DNA of 64,000 nt. It comes from Aquabacterium sp. Its GTDB lineage: Bacteria; Pseudomonadota; Gammaproteobacteria; Burkholderiales; Burkholderiaceae_C. Each line of letters starts with the position of its first letter. Within the stretch, counting starts at the first letter, position 1. The position numbers and the translations under genes were made by a program. Below are positions 31,046 to 41,252 of the stretch, one piece after another. The stretch covers positions 1 to 64,000 of the forward strand of contig NZ_JAIZVX010000003.1 of NCBI RefSeq assembly GCF_021768455.1, read 5' to 3'. The notes below the pieces were generated by a model that saw only the letters and a program-made list of their open reading frames with translations, was not told the DNA's origin and did no database searches.

Positions 31046-32014
31046 ATGACCGAAGCCGCCCGACTGATCAGCAAGGTGCTGGTGCTGGAAAGCCAGTCCG
31101 ATAGCGCCGCCCACATCAAGGCGTTCTGCGAGGACAACCAGCTGGTGGGCCTCACCGCCCGGCCCGACGACGTCATGGCCGTGCTGCGCTCCAACGTCGA
31201 CCTGGGTGCCGTCTTCATCGCCGAGCACCACGGCGAGCACACCCAGGGCGGCGTCCTGCTGGCCCGGCTGATCCACGGCATACGCCCCGAGCTGCCCATC
31301 TTCCTGCGGCGCGAACACGGCAGCCAGCTGAGCGACCTGAGCGACAGCGACCAGGCCATCTTCCGCGGCGCCTTCACGCTCAAGGACATGGGCCGGTTGC
31401 GCAAGCTGATCAATGCCTCGCTGTTCAGCCTGGTCTACCCGGTGGCCCTGGTGCGCGGCGTGGCCGAATTCACCCGCCACTCGCTGGAGAGCCAGTTCAA
31501 GGGCGTGGAGATCACGGCCGATGCGCCCTACATCGTGCGCGACCGGCTGATCTACGGCGAGCTGCTCAGCCTGATCCCCCTTGAAAGCGACTGGTGCCGC
31601 GGCTACATGATGCTGCAGACGGCCGAGCAGCCCCTGGTCGACTTCGTTCGCCAGGACAAGACGCACATCGACAGTGGCGCCACCAATTTCCGCGACATCA
31701 ACAACGTGCTGGGCGAGCTGACCAACCTGATCTGGGGCGCCTTCAAGAACCGCTACACCTCGCAAGAGGCCTTCACGGGCCACCTCACCCAGGTGCCCAT
31801 CATCGTGAACCACGCCCACCGCTACATCTCCTTCGGCTCGGACGACCCGCAGCTGTGCTTCAAGTACACCCTGCACGACGCCGAAGGCGACAGCCCACCG
31901 CTGTCGATCTACCAGCGCTTCGTGTTCAACCTGAACTGGTCGCCCGAACGCTTCAAGGAGAACGAGGCCCTGGTGAACAACCTGCTGGGCTCAGGGGCAC
32001 TGGAGCTGTTCTGA
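31046..32014 (+). CDS. Receiver-like/CheX-like chemotaxis phosphatase domain protein
   Basis: A 322-residue protein of two parts. Residues 1-125 look like a receiver domain (KVLVLESQSDSAAHIKAFC, an Asp-poor beta3 end AVFIAEHHGEHT, FTLKDMGRLRKLINASL). The phospho-acceptor Asp and the usual acidic pair appear to be missing, so it is probably a pseudo-receiver. Residues 140-322 resemble the CheX/CheC family, with the typical helix NNVLGELTNLIWGAFKNRY. Family members dephosphorylate CheY-P using an E..N pair, and both residues (GELTN) are present here. No che gene is adjacent. The start ATG 31046 was chosen because upstream residues are GC-shadow sequence. Confidence 0.7.
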   Translation: MTEAARLISKVLVLESQSDSAAHIKAFCEDNQLVGLTARPDDVMAVLRSNVDLGAVFIAEHHGEHTQGGVLLARLIHGIRPELPIFLRREHGSQLSDLSDSDQAIFRGAFTLKDMGRLRKLINASLFSLVYPVALVRGVAEFTRHSLESQFKGVEITADAPYIVRDRLIYGELLSLIPLESDWCRGYMMLQTAEQPLVDFVRQDKTHIDSGATNFRDINNVLGELTNLIWGAFKNRYTSQEAFTGHLTQVPIIVNHAHRYISFGSDDPQLCFKYTLHDAEGDSPPLSIYQRFVFNLNWSPERFKENEALVNNLLGSGALELF

Positions 32015-32108
32015 GGCGATCGCCCCGCAGAGGTGGCGACGAGGTGGCGCAGGGGAAGACCCTGTGACGGATGCCCGACAGGCGTGATCTGGATCAAAAA
32101 CCACGTGT

Positions 32109-32123
32109 TGCGAATAGTTCGCA
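32109..32123 (+). promoter_or_regulatory. Probable Fur box upstream of feoA
   Basis: TGCGAAT-A-GTTCGCA is a near-perfect 7-1-7 inverted repeat 20 bases before the feoA start. The 7-1-7 geometry is that of Fur operators, and iron transporters of the Feo type are standard Fur targets. The arms differ from the enterobacterial consensus but resemble betaproteobacterial Fur sites. Confidence 0.6.
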
Positions 32124-32143
32124 TTCGAACCTAGAATGGGTTC

Positions 32144-32434
32144 ATGCCACACACCCGCCGCCATCCCGCTGCCCACCCGGACAAGCCCGCCATCACCCTG
32201 GACAAGCTGCCCGTGCACACGGTGGCGACGATCCAGGAAGTGCAGACCGGCCACCACCACGACGGCGGCGCCCTCAAGCGCCGACTGATGGAGCTGGGCT
32301 TTGTGCCGGGCGAACGGGTGCAGGTGCTGCGCCGGGTCTTTGCCGGCCGCGGCCCGCTCGCGGTGCGGGTGGGCACCAGCACATTTGCCATGCGCAAGCT
32401 CGAGTCCTCGCTGATCGAGGTCGTGCCCGCCTGA
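32144..32434 (+). CDS. feoA: Ferrous iron transport protein FeoA
   Basis: Small SH3-like cytoplasmic protein needed for FeoB activity. The 96-residue product has an N-terminal extension of about 20 residues and then the FeoA core: ITLDKLPVHTVATIQEV, RRLMELGFVPGERVQVLRR, GPLAVRVGTSTFAMRKLE. It lies 48 bases upstream of feoB, downstream of the probable Fur box, so it should be induced when iron is low. Confidence 0.92.
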   Translation: MPHTRRHPAAHPDKPAITLDKLPVHTVATIQEVQTGHHHDGGALKRRLMELGFVPGERVQVLRRVFAGRGPLAVRVGTSTFAMRKLESSLIEVVPA

Positions 32435-32482
32435 GTCAGGCCCTCGCCCTCCCCTCCTCTGCTGCACAAGAATCGAGTCCCC

Positions 32483-34372
32483 ATGGCGGCCGCGACGCCC
32501 ACCGTGTCATCCCCTCCCCTGATCGCCCTGGTGGGCAACCCCAACTGCGGCAAGACCGCGCTGTTCAACCGCCTCACCGGTGCACGCCAGAAGGTGGGCA
32601 ACTACGCGGGCGTGACGGTGGAGCGCAAGGAAGGGCAATTCGTCTCGCCCGCCGGCCAAGGCTGGCGTGTGCTCGATCTGCCTGGCGCCTACAGCCTGCT
32701 GGCCGCCACCCCCGATGAAGCCATCACGCGCGACGTGATCGCCGGCGCCCGACCGGGCGAAGCGGCCCCCGTGGGCCTGGTCTGCGTGGTCGATGCCACC
32801 AACCTGCGCCTGAACCTGCGCATGGTGCTGGAGTTGCAGACCTTGGGCGTGCCAATGGTCCTGGCCGTCAACATGATGGACCAGGCCACGCGCCGCGGCA
32901 TCCACATCGACACGGCACGCCTGCAACAGGAACTCGGTATTCCCGTGGTGGAGACCGTGGCCGTGCGCGCGGGCGGCGAGCAGGCCCTGCTGGCCCAGCT
33001 GGACGCCCTGGACTGGGCCCGCCTGCCCGCGCCCACCAAGCTGCGGCCCATGGAGCGCATTGCAGCCTCGCCCGTGGAGGCCACCCACCAGCGCGTGGGC
33101 CGCCTGCTGGCCGATTGCGTGCACACACCCGAACACGTCTCGCACTTCACCAGCACGCTCGACCGTTACGTGCTGCACCCCGTCATGGGGCCGATGATCC
33201 TGGCGGCGCTGATGTTCCTGGTCTTCCAGGCCGTGTTCAGCTGGGCCGCCGCCCCCATGGACTGGATCGACGCCGGCATGGGTCACCTGGGCGACCTGCT
33301 CAAGGACCACATGGCCGACGGCATGCTGCGCAGCCTGCTTGTCGATGGCGTGATCGGCGGGGCGGGCAGCGTGCTGGTCTTCCTGCCGCAGATCGTGATC
33401 CTGTTCGGCTTCATCCTGGCACTGGAAGACTCCGGCTACCTGCCGCGAGCCGCCTTCCTGCTCGATCGCATCATGGGCAGCGTGGGCCTGTCGGGCCGCG
33501 CCTTCATCCCGCTGCTCTCCAGCTTCGCCTGCGCCATCCCCGGCATCATGGCCACGCGCACGATTGCCGAACCGCGGGACCGCCTCGTCACCATCCTCAT
33601 TGCGCCGCTGATGACGTGCTCGGCCCGCCTGCCGGTGTACGCGCTGCTGATCGCCGCCTTCATCCCCGACCGCACCGTGGGCGGCATCTTCAACCTGCAG
33701 GGCCTGGTGCTGTTTGCGCTTTACATGGCGGGCATCGTCTCGGCCATGGTCGTGGCCCTGGTGCTCAAGCGCCTCATGAAACAGGGCGTGGCCCAGCCCC
33801 TGCTGATGGAGCTGCCCGACTACCACTGGCCTCACCTGCGCAACCTGGCCATCGGCCTGTGGGAGCGCGCCAGCATCTTCGTGGCACGCGTGGGCACCAT
33901 CATCCTGTCGCTGATGGTGGTGCTGTGGTTCCTGTCGAACTTCCCGGCGCCCCCGGAAGGCGCCACGGGCCCGGCCATCGAGTACAGCCTGGCCGGCATG
34001 GCCGGCCGCGCGCTGGAGGTGATCTTTGCCCCGATCGGCTTCACCTGGCAGATCTGCATCGCGCTGGTGCCCGGCCTGGCGGCCCGCGAGGTGGCGGTGG
34101 CGGCCCTAGGCACGGTCTACGCCATGTCGCAGACGGGGGACGAGCTGAGTTCGGCCCTGACGCAGCTGGTGCAACACGCCTGGACCCTGCCCACGGCCCT
34201 GTCGCTGATGACCTGGTATGTGTTCGCACCGCAGTGCCTGTCGACCCTGATCGTGGTCAAGCGTGAAACCAACGGCTGGCGCACCCCGCTGATCATGCTG
34301 GGCTACCTGTTTGGCCTGGCCTACCTGGCCAGCTTCATCGTCTACCACCTGGCCCGGGCCTGGCTGGGCTGA
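32483..34372 (+). CDS. feoB: Ferrous iron permease FeoB
   Basis: GTP-gated inner-membrane Fe(II) transporter. The 629-residue protein has an N-terminal G domain with GNPNCGKT (G1), VTVERKEG (switch I), DLPGAYSL (G3) and NMMD (G4). The membrane part contains the two Gate motifs: GSVLVFLPQIVILFGFILALEDSGYLPRAAFLLD, and a second repeat around GFTWQICIALVPGLAAREVAVAALG. The SCAIPGI motif with conserved Cys (SFACAIPGIMATRT) is present. It is shorter than the 773-residue E. coli protein. FeoC is not recognisable downstream. Confidence 0.96.
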   Translation: MAAATPTVSSPPLIALVGNPNCGKTALFNRLTGARQKVGNYAGVTVERKEGQFVSPAGQGWRVLDLPGAYSLLAATPDEAITRDVIAGARPGEAAPVGLVCVVDATNLRLNLRMVLELQTLGVPMVLAVNMMDQATRRGIHIDTARLQQELGIPVVETVAVRAGGEQALLAQLDALDWARLPAPTKLRPMERIAASPVEATHQRVGRLLADCVHTPEHVSHFTSTLDRYVLHPVMGPMILAALMFLVFQAVFSWAAAPMDWIDAGMGHLGDLLKDHMADGMLRSLLVDGVIGGAGSVLVFLPQIVILFGFILALEDSGYLPRAAFLLDRIMGSVGLSGRAFIPLLSSFACAIPGIMATRTIAEPRDRLVTILIAPLMTCSARLPVYALLIAAFIPDRTVGGIFNLQGLVLFALYMAGIVSAMVVALVLKRLMKQGVAQPLLMELPDYHWPHLRNLAIGLWERASIFVARVGTIILSLMVVLWFLSNFPAPPEGATGPAIEYSLAGMAGRALEVIFAPIGFTWQICIALVPGLAAREVAVAALGTVYAMSQTGDELSSALTQLVQHAWTLPTALSLMTWYVFAPQCLSTLIVVKRETNGWRTPLIMLGYLFGLAYLASFIVYHLARAWLG

Positions 34373-34401
34373 GCCCCCAGCGCCACGGTCAGGCCCTCCA
34401 C

Positions 34402-34668
34402 ATGCTGCAAACCACGATCACCCTCCTGATCGGCCTGCTGGCCAGCGCCTACCTGCTGCGCCGCTGGTGGCCCACCTGGCGACAGCTGTGGCGCCCTGCG
34501 GCCGCGTCGGCCATATCGGCCCGAGAGGCTTGCCACACGGACCAGGGCGTGAGCGCCCCGCCCGCGTCGGCCTGCGGGCAGGGTTGCGGCCAGTGTGCCG
34601 GTGGCGGGGCCACGCCCACCCGGGACCACCGCGTCCACATCGTGCGACCGCACACCGACCCGGCCTGA
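34402..34668 (+). CDS. Small FeoB-associated Cys-rich membrane protein
   Basis: An 88-residue protein starting 29 bases after feoB. One N-terminal transmembrane helix (MLQTTITLLIGLLASAYLL) is followed by a Trp/Arg-rich juxtamembrane segment and a Cys-Gly cluster (ACGQGCGQCAGG). This layout is that of the small Cys-rich membrane proteins found after feoB in many bacteria, often in place of FeoC. The cysteines could bind iron or an iron-sulfur cluster, but that is inference. No ribosome binding site is obvious, and translation may be coupled to feoB. Confidence 0.65.
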   Translation: MLQTTITLLIGLLASAYLLRRWWPTWRQLWRPAAASAISAREACHTDQGVSAPPASACGQGCGQCAGGGATPTRDHRVHIVRPHTDPA

Positions 34669-34811
34669 ACACCGGCCTCGCGCAGCCCAGCGCCACCGCC
34701 ACGCCCCCCGTGGACAAGGGGCCCTGGCCCCGTGTGCCGGGGGTGGGCAAGGCTGGTGGGTCTGCCTAGACTGCGCGCATTGATGTTCCGCGCCACCCTG
34801 TTGCCTCCCCC

Positions 34812-35000
34812 ATGAAACCTCTGTACGCGATCGCACCCCTGGCGCTGGTGCTGGCCCTCATCGGCCCCGCCCGCACGGAAGCCGACCAGGCCATCTCCCG
34901 CCTGAAGGAACGCCTGCTCGACTGGGCACCGGCCCTGCTCGAAGGCAATGCCTCGGCCAACCGCGTGCGCCCCCTGATCGAAGCGGCCACCCAGCGCTGA
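34812..35000 (+). CDS. Small exported hypothetical protein
   Basis: I do not recognise this 62-residue product. It begins with a plausible signal peptide (MKPLYAIAPLALVLALIGPARTEA), then about 38 residues predicted to be mostly helical (DQAISRLKERLLDWAPALL). Codon use is like the neighbouring genes, which supports it, but there is no Shine-Dalgarno motif before the ATG. It lies alone between the feo genes and the TPP riboswitch. Confidence 0.4.
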   Translation: MKPLYAIAPLALVLALIGPARTEADQAISRLKERLLDWAPALLEGNASANRVRPLIEAATQR

Positions 35001-35081
35001 CCCCGCACTGACCCGGCCCGGGATGGGCCGCGGCGTGGCCCCCCCCACAGACCTGCCGGACTTGGCGCTACACTTCGCCTT

Positions 35082-35178
35082 GCTCCGGGGTGTGCCTCAC
35101 GCGATGCGTGCAGGCACTGAGATGGATCCGATCCAAACCCGCTGAACTTGATCCGGCTGATACCGGCGAAAGAAGAGC
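35082..35178 (+). ncRNA. TPP (thiamine pyrophosphate) riboswitch
   Basis: The leader of thiC contains the conserved THI-box parts in order: CCGGGGTG, then CTGAGATGGATC, ACCCGCTGAACTTGATCC and GGCTGATACCGGCGAA. The closing stem pairs GCTC at the 5' end with GAGC at the 3' end. Bound TPP represses the thi operon. About 155 bases separate the aptamer from the thiC start. They contain a strong hairpin (CCTGGG...CCCAGG at 35221-35251, with an inner GCTG/CAGC stem) that may be part of the expression platform. No T-run follows it. Confidence 0.92.
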
Positions 35179-35311
35179 TGTCCTGAACGACGCCCTGGTT
35201 GGGCCGAAGGCAGGTGCGGCCCTGGGAAGTGCTGTGCCCGCAGCGCCCAGGCGCCTCCACCCACCCTCATTCCGCCAGCGCCCGGCCCAGGGCCCTCGGA
35301 GCACGTGTTGA

Positions 35312-37261
<1,950 letters not shown>

Positions 37262-37275
37262 GCGCGGAGCCGCCC

Positions 37276-38436
37276 ATGACGCCCTCATCCACCAGCGCCT
37301 GCGCCCGCATCGGCATCGCGGGCGCAGGCCTGCTCGGCCGCCTGCTGGCCTGGCAGCTCGGGAGGCTGGGCCACCAGGTGACCGTGGTCGACCCGGCGCC
37401 CGGCCCCGCCCCCCTGTTCGACGGCCAGGGCGCGGCCGGCTTCACCGCGGCCGGCATGCTCAGCCCCCTGGCCGAGCTGGACGCCGCCGAACCCGATGTG
37501 GCCGGCCGCGGCTGGCACAGCATCGCGCGCTGGTCGGCCATCAGCGCCTTGCTGGCCGACGGTGCCACCGCCACCGGTCAGGATGAGGCGCCCGCCTTCA
37601 CCCAGCGTGGCAGCCTGATGGTGGCCCATGGCAGCGACCTGGGGGCCGCCCGACGTGTGCTGGCCCGCGTGGCCCAGCCCATGCCGGGGCAACCGGCGGG
37701 CTGCTCGCCGCAGGCCCTCGATCGGCCGGCCTTGAACGCCCTGGAACCCAGCCTGCACGGCAGCGCTGGCGCCCTGCACGCCTGGCTGCTGCCAGGCGAG
37801 GCCCAGATCGACACGGTGCGCACCCTGGCACGCCTGCAGGCTCAGGCCCCGGGCGTGCAATGGCGCTGGGGCGAAACGGTGGAGGACCTGTCGCCTGGCC
37901 GCTGGCAGACGCGGGGGGCCGAAGCCTTCGACCTGGTGATCGACGCCCGTGGCGTGGGCGCGCGCCCCACCTGGCCGGTGCGCGGCGTGCGTGGCGAGGT
38001 GATCTGGCTGCACGCGCCCGGCCTGGGTCTGCAGCGCCCGCTGCGCCTGCTGCACCCGCGTCACCGCGTCTACATCGTGCCCCGCGCCGACGACACCGTG
38101 CTCATCGGCGCCAGCGAGATCGAAAGCGAAGACCGCTCCCCGGTGTCGCTGCGCTCGGCGGTCGAACTGATGGCCGCGGCCCACAGCGTGCTGCCGGCCC
38201 TGGCCGAAGCCCGCATCCTGCGCATGGACCGCAACCTGCGCCCTGCCCTGCCCGACCACCGCCCCCGGGTCCACCACGAACCGGGCCTGCTGCGCCTCAA
38301 TGGCCTGTACCGCCATGGCTGGCTGCTGGCGCCCTCGGTGGTGGACGAGGCCCTGGCCCTGATGGGCTGGCCGCCCCTGCCCTGCGCGGCCACCATGCCC
38401 ACCTCCACACCCGCCTCCTCACCTGCATCCGCATGA
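37276..38436 (+). CDS. thiO: Glycine oxidase-like FAD enzyme ThiO
   Basis: Flavoenzyme expected to oxidise glycine to the imine used in thiazole formation. The 386-residue protein has the dinucleotide-binding IGIAGAGLLGRLLAWQLGRLGHQVTVVD near the N-terminus. The DAO-family core follows (GFTAAGMLSPLAELDAA, VRGVRGEVIWLHAP, YIVPRADDTVLIGAS). The C-terminal RPALPDHRPRVHHEPGLLRLNGLYRHGWLLAP is typical of ThiO. It starts 14 bases after thiC and its stop overlaps thiS by 4 bases. Confidence 0.9.
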   Translation: MTPSSTSACARIGIAGAGLLGRLLAWQLGRLGHQVTVVDPAPGPAPLFDGQGAAGFTAAGMLSPLAELDAAEPDVAGRGWHSIARWSAISALLADGATATGQDEAPAFTQRGSLMVAHGSDLGAARRVLARVAQPMPGQPAGCSPQALDRPALNALEPSLHGSAGALHAWLLPGEAQIDTVRTLARLQAQAPGVQWRWGETVEDLSPGRWQTRGAEAFDLVIDARGVGARPTWPVRGVRGEVIWLHAPGLGLQRPLRLLHPRHRVYIVPRADDTVLIGASEIESEDRSPVSLRSAVELMAAAHSVLPALAEARILRMDRNLRPALPDHRPRVHHEPGLLRLNGLYRHGWLLAPSVVDEALALMGWPPLPCAATMPTSTPASSPASA

Positions 38437-38657
38437 GCAACGACCTCACCATCCAGACCGACCGGGGGCCGCTGAGCCTGCCGCCTGGCAGCACCCTGGC
38501 CGACGCCGTGGCCGCCTTGCTGGCCCAGAGCGGCCAGGACCCGGCCGGCGTGGCCACCGCCGTCAACGGCCTCTTCGTGGCACGCCATGCCCGAGAGGCT
38601 CACCACCTGAGCCAGGGCGACACCGTGCTGTGCTTTGCGCCCATCACCGGCGGCTGA
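38433..38657 (+). CDS. thiS: Sulfur carrier protein ThiS
   Basis: Ubiquitin-like sulfur carrier; its C-terminal thiocarboxylate donates sulfur to ThiG. The 74-residue product starts MSNDLTIQTDRGPLSLPPGSTLADAV. It contains the AVNGLFVARHAREAHHLSQGDTVLCF core and ends in the diagnostic GlyGly (APITGG). It is too short for its own line in the ORF track, where it is the end of a longer shadow ORF. It overlaps thiO by 4 bases (ATGA) and lies 31 bases before thiG. Confidence 0.93.
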   Translation: MSNDLTIQTDRGPLSLPPGSTLADAVAALLAQSGQDPAGVATAVNGLFVARHAREAHHLSQGDTVLCFAPITGG

Positions 38658-38688
38658 CAGCGCCAGCCGCCCCACAGGAGTTCCCACC

Positions 38689-39510
38689 ATGACCTCAGCC
38701 TCCGCCACGCCCTCGCCAGACACCTGGCAGATCGGGGACACCCGCCTGCAAAGCCGCTTCCTGCTGGGCACCGCCGGCTACCCTTCACCGCAGACCCTGC
38801 ACGATGCCATCGTGGCCTCGGGCAGCCAGGTGCTCACGCTCGGGCTCAAGCGCACCCTGGCCGTGACCGGAGGCGACAACGGCTTTGTGCAGACCATCCG
38901 CGACGCGGCAGCGGCACAAGGTGCCCACCTGCTGCCCAACACCGCCGGCTGCCGCAGCGCCAAAGAGGCCATCACCCTGGCCCACATGGCCCGCGAACTG
39001 CTCGGCACGGCCTGGATCAAGCTGGAGGTGGTCGGCGACGAGCAGACGCTTCAGCCCGACCCCTTCGAGCTGGTCGACGCCGCACGCCAGCTGGTCCAGG
39101 ATGGCTTCAACGTGCTGCCCTACTGCACCGATGACCTGGTCAGCGCCCAACGCCTGGTCGATGCAGGCTGCCGCATCCTCATGCCCTGGGCCGCCCCCAT
39201 CGGCTCGGGTCTGGGCCTGCTCAACCCCTGGGCGCTGCGCACCCTGCGCGCCCGCCTGCCGGGCATCACCCTCATCGTCGACGCGGGCCTGGGCGCACCC
39301 TCGCACGCCACCGCCGCCATGGAGTTGGGCATGGACGCCGTGCTGCTGAACTCGGCCGTGTCGCAATCGCTCGATCCGGTGCGCATGGCCCACGCCTTCA
39401 GGCGGGCGGTGGACGCCGGCCGCAGCGGCTTCCTGGCCGGCCTCATGCCCACCAGCGACGTCGCCATCGCCACCACGCCCGTGGGCGGCCAACCTTTCGT
39501 GCTGCTGTGA
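38689..39510 (+). CDS. thiG: Thiazole synthase ThiG
   Basis: Builds the thiazole phosphate ring from DXP, ThiS-thiocarboxylate and the glycine imine. The 273-residue TIM-barrel protein shows SRFLLGTAGYPSPQTL, LPNTAGCRSAKEAI, IKLEVVGDEQTLQPDPFELV, LMPWAAPIGSGLGL and DAGLGAPSHATAAMELGMDAVLLNSAV. An AGGAG ribosome binding site lies before ATG 38689. Its stop overlaps the GTG start of thiDE. Confidence 0.97.
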   Translation: MTSASATPSPDTWQIGDTRLQSRFLLGTAGYPSPQTLHDAIVASGSQVLTLGLKRTLAVTGGDNGFVQTIRDAAAAQGAHLLPNTAGCRSAKEAITLAHMARELLGTAWIKLEVVGDEQTLQPDPFELVDAARQLVQDGFNVLPYCTDDLVSAQRLVDAGCRILMPWAAPIGSGLGLLNPWALRTLRARLPGITLIVDAGLGAPSHATAAMELGMDAVLLNSAVSQSLDPVRMAHAFRRAVDAGRSGFLAGLMPTSDVAIATTPVGGQPFVLL

Positions 39511-41177
39511 GCCCCCGCCCCATCATCTGGTCCATCGCGGGCCTGGACACCGCGGGCGGCGCCGGCCTGAGCGCCGACCAGCGCGCCGCAGACGCCCTGG
39601 GCGTGCACCTCTGCCCCGTGGCCGCTGCGCTCACCGCCCAGCATTCGCAAGGCGTGGAAGCGGTCTTTCCGGTGCCCGAGGCGCAGCTGGAAGCCCAGCT
39701 GCAGGCGCTGGCCGAAGACCTGCCCCCGGAGGCCATCAAGACGGGCTTGCTGGGCAGCGTGGCAGCGGTCCAGGCGGTCGCCCGGTGGGTCGACCACTTC
39801 CGCGCCCGCACACCCGCAGGCCAGGACCCGCACCGCCAACTCGCCCTCATCGTGGACCCGGTGCTCGGCGCCTCGGCCGGCGGCTCGGCCTTTGCCAGCG
39901 CGTCCGTGCTGCAGGCCTGCCGCGAATGGCTGCTGCCCCGCGCCACTGTGCTCACGCCCAACCGCGCCGAAGCCCAGCGCCTGCTGGGCCTGCCGGCCGA
40001 TGGCCCTCACCCGCATGGCAAGGAGGCCGTCGACACGGACCTGCCCGCCCTGGCGCGGCGGCTGCAGGCCCTGGGCGCTCGCAGCGTGGTCATCACCGGT
40101 GGCGATGCGCCATCGGCCCCCGGCGCCGACGGTCGCCGCCCGCACTGCCTGGACTGGCTGCAGACCCCGCATGCACAGGGCTGGCTCACGGCACCGCGGG
40201 TCGACACCCCGCACCACCATGGCACCGGCTGCACCTTCGCCACCGGCGTGGCCGCAGCCTGGGCCCTGGGCCATGTCGAGGCCGATGCCATCGTGCTGGC
40301 CAACCTGCTCACCCGCCATGCGCTGATGCAGGCGCATGGTGCAGGCAGGGGCCCGGGCCCCGTGAAAGCCCGACCCGGCTTCGATGCCGGCCCGCAAGCG
40401 GGAGGCGCACCCATGCCCTGGCTGGGGCTGGGCGAAGCCCTGCCCTGGGCGCTGGAACCCCGCTTCACCGCCTTCGCCCCCTTTGCACCACCTGCCGACC
40501 GCCTCTACGGCATCCTGCCGGATGCGCCGCAGCTGCGCGGCGCGCTCGGTGCCGGCCTGCGCTGCGTGCAGCTGCGCCACAAGGCATGCGAGGGCCTCAT
40601 GCCCCATCTGCTGGGCAGCATCGACGCCGCGGCACAGGCCGGGGCGCAGCTCTTCGTGAACGACCACTGGCGTGAAGCCCTGGCGCTGCCGCCCAAGGTG
40701 GATGCGGCCCCCACCTACCGCCTGGGATTGCACCTGGGCCAGGAAGACCTGCTGGCCCTCGGCCCGGCCGACCAGGCCCTGCTGCAAGCCGAGGCCGGTC
40801 GACTGATCCTGGGCCTGAGTTCACACAGCCTGTGGGAACTGGCCCGGGCCCTGGGTTGCGGCGCGAGCTACGTGGCCTGCGGGCCGGTGCTGGCCACCAC
40901 CACCAAGGACATGCCCTGGCGCCCGCAAGGCGAGCGCAACCTGCGCTGGTGGGTGGCGCAGAGCCCGGTGCCCGTGGTCGCCATCGGCGGCCTCCTGACA
41001 CCCGAAGACCTGGCCCGCTTCAGCGCCTGCGGCCCCGCGGCCTTGTGCGTGGTCCGTGGGCTGGGCTCGAACCCGGCCGACATGCCCGAGCGGGTCGCGG
41101 CGATGAGGGCCGCGCTGACACCACCGGCCGAGCGCATCGCGATCGCCACAGGGCCCCAGCCCGTGCTCCCGCTCTGA
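39507..41177 (+). CDS. thiDE: Bifunctional HMP(-P) kinase / thiamine phosphate synthase (ThiD-ThiE fusion)
   Basis: One 556-residue polypeptide carries two steps of the pathway. Residues 1-285 are ThiD-like: IAGLDTAGGAGLSADQRAADALG near the N-terminus, AIKTGLLGSV, LTPNRAEAQRLLGLP and the GTGCTFATGVAAAWALG anion hole. Residues 330-556 are ThiE-like: LYGILPD, RCVQLRHKACEG, GAQLFVNDHWREAL, GLHLGQEDL, LGLSSHSLWELA, YVACGPVLATTTKD and VVAIGGLLTPEDLA. The GTG start overlaps the thiG stop (GTGA), implying coupled translation. Last gene of the thi operon. Confidence 0.93.
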   Translation: MSPRPIIWSIAGLDTAGGAGLSADQRAADALGVHLCPVAAALTAQHSQGVEAVFPVPEAQLEAQLQALAEDLPPEAIKTGLLGSVAAVQAVARWVDHFRARTPAGQDPHRQLALIVDPVLGASAGGSAFASASVLQACREWLLPRATVLTPNRAEAQRLLGLPADGPHPHGKEAVDTDLPALARRLQALGARSVVITGGDAPSAPGADGRRPHCLDWLQTPHAQGWLTAPRVDTPHHHGTGCTFATGVAAAWALGHVEADAIVLANLLTRHALMQAHGAGRGPGPVKARPGFDAGPQAGGAPMPWLGLGEALPWALEPRFTAFAPFAPPADRLYGILPDAPQLRGALGAGLRCVQLRHKACEGLMPHLLGSIDAAAQAGAQLFVNDHWREALALPPKVDAAPTYRLGLHLGQEDLLALGPADQALLQAEAGRLILGLSSHSLWELARALGCGASYVACGPVLATTTKDMPWRPQGERNLRWWVAQSPVPVVAIGGLLTPEDLARFSACGPAALCVVRGLGSNPADMPERVAAMRAALTPPAERIAIATGPQPVLPL

Positions 41178-41252
41178 GGCAGACCCATGCGCTCTGGCAG
41201 AATCGGCCGCCTCCGCCGCACCGCGGCACCCACCGCAATTGGAGCCCCTTCG

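Noticed and set aside
30804-31049. 81-residue ORF between mraZ and the CheX-like gene
   Set aside because: It runs from an AT-rich promoter region into GC-rich sequence, has no domain and no ribosome binding site, and overlaps the start of the next gene.
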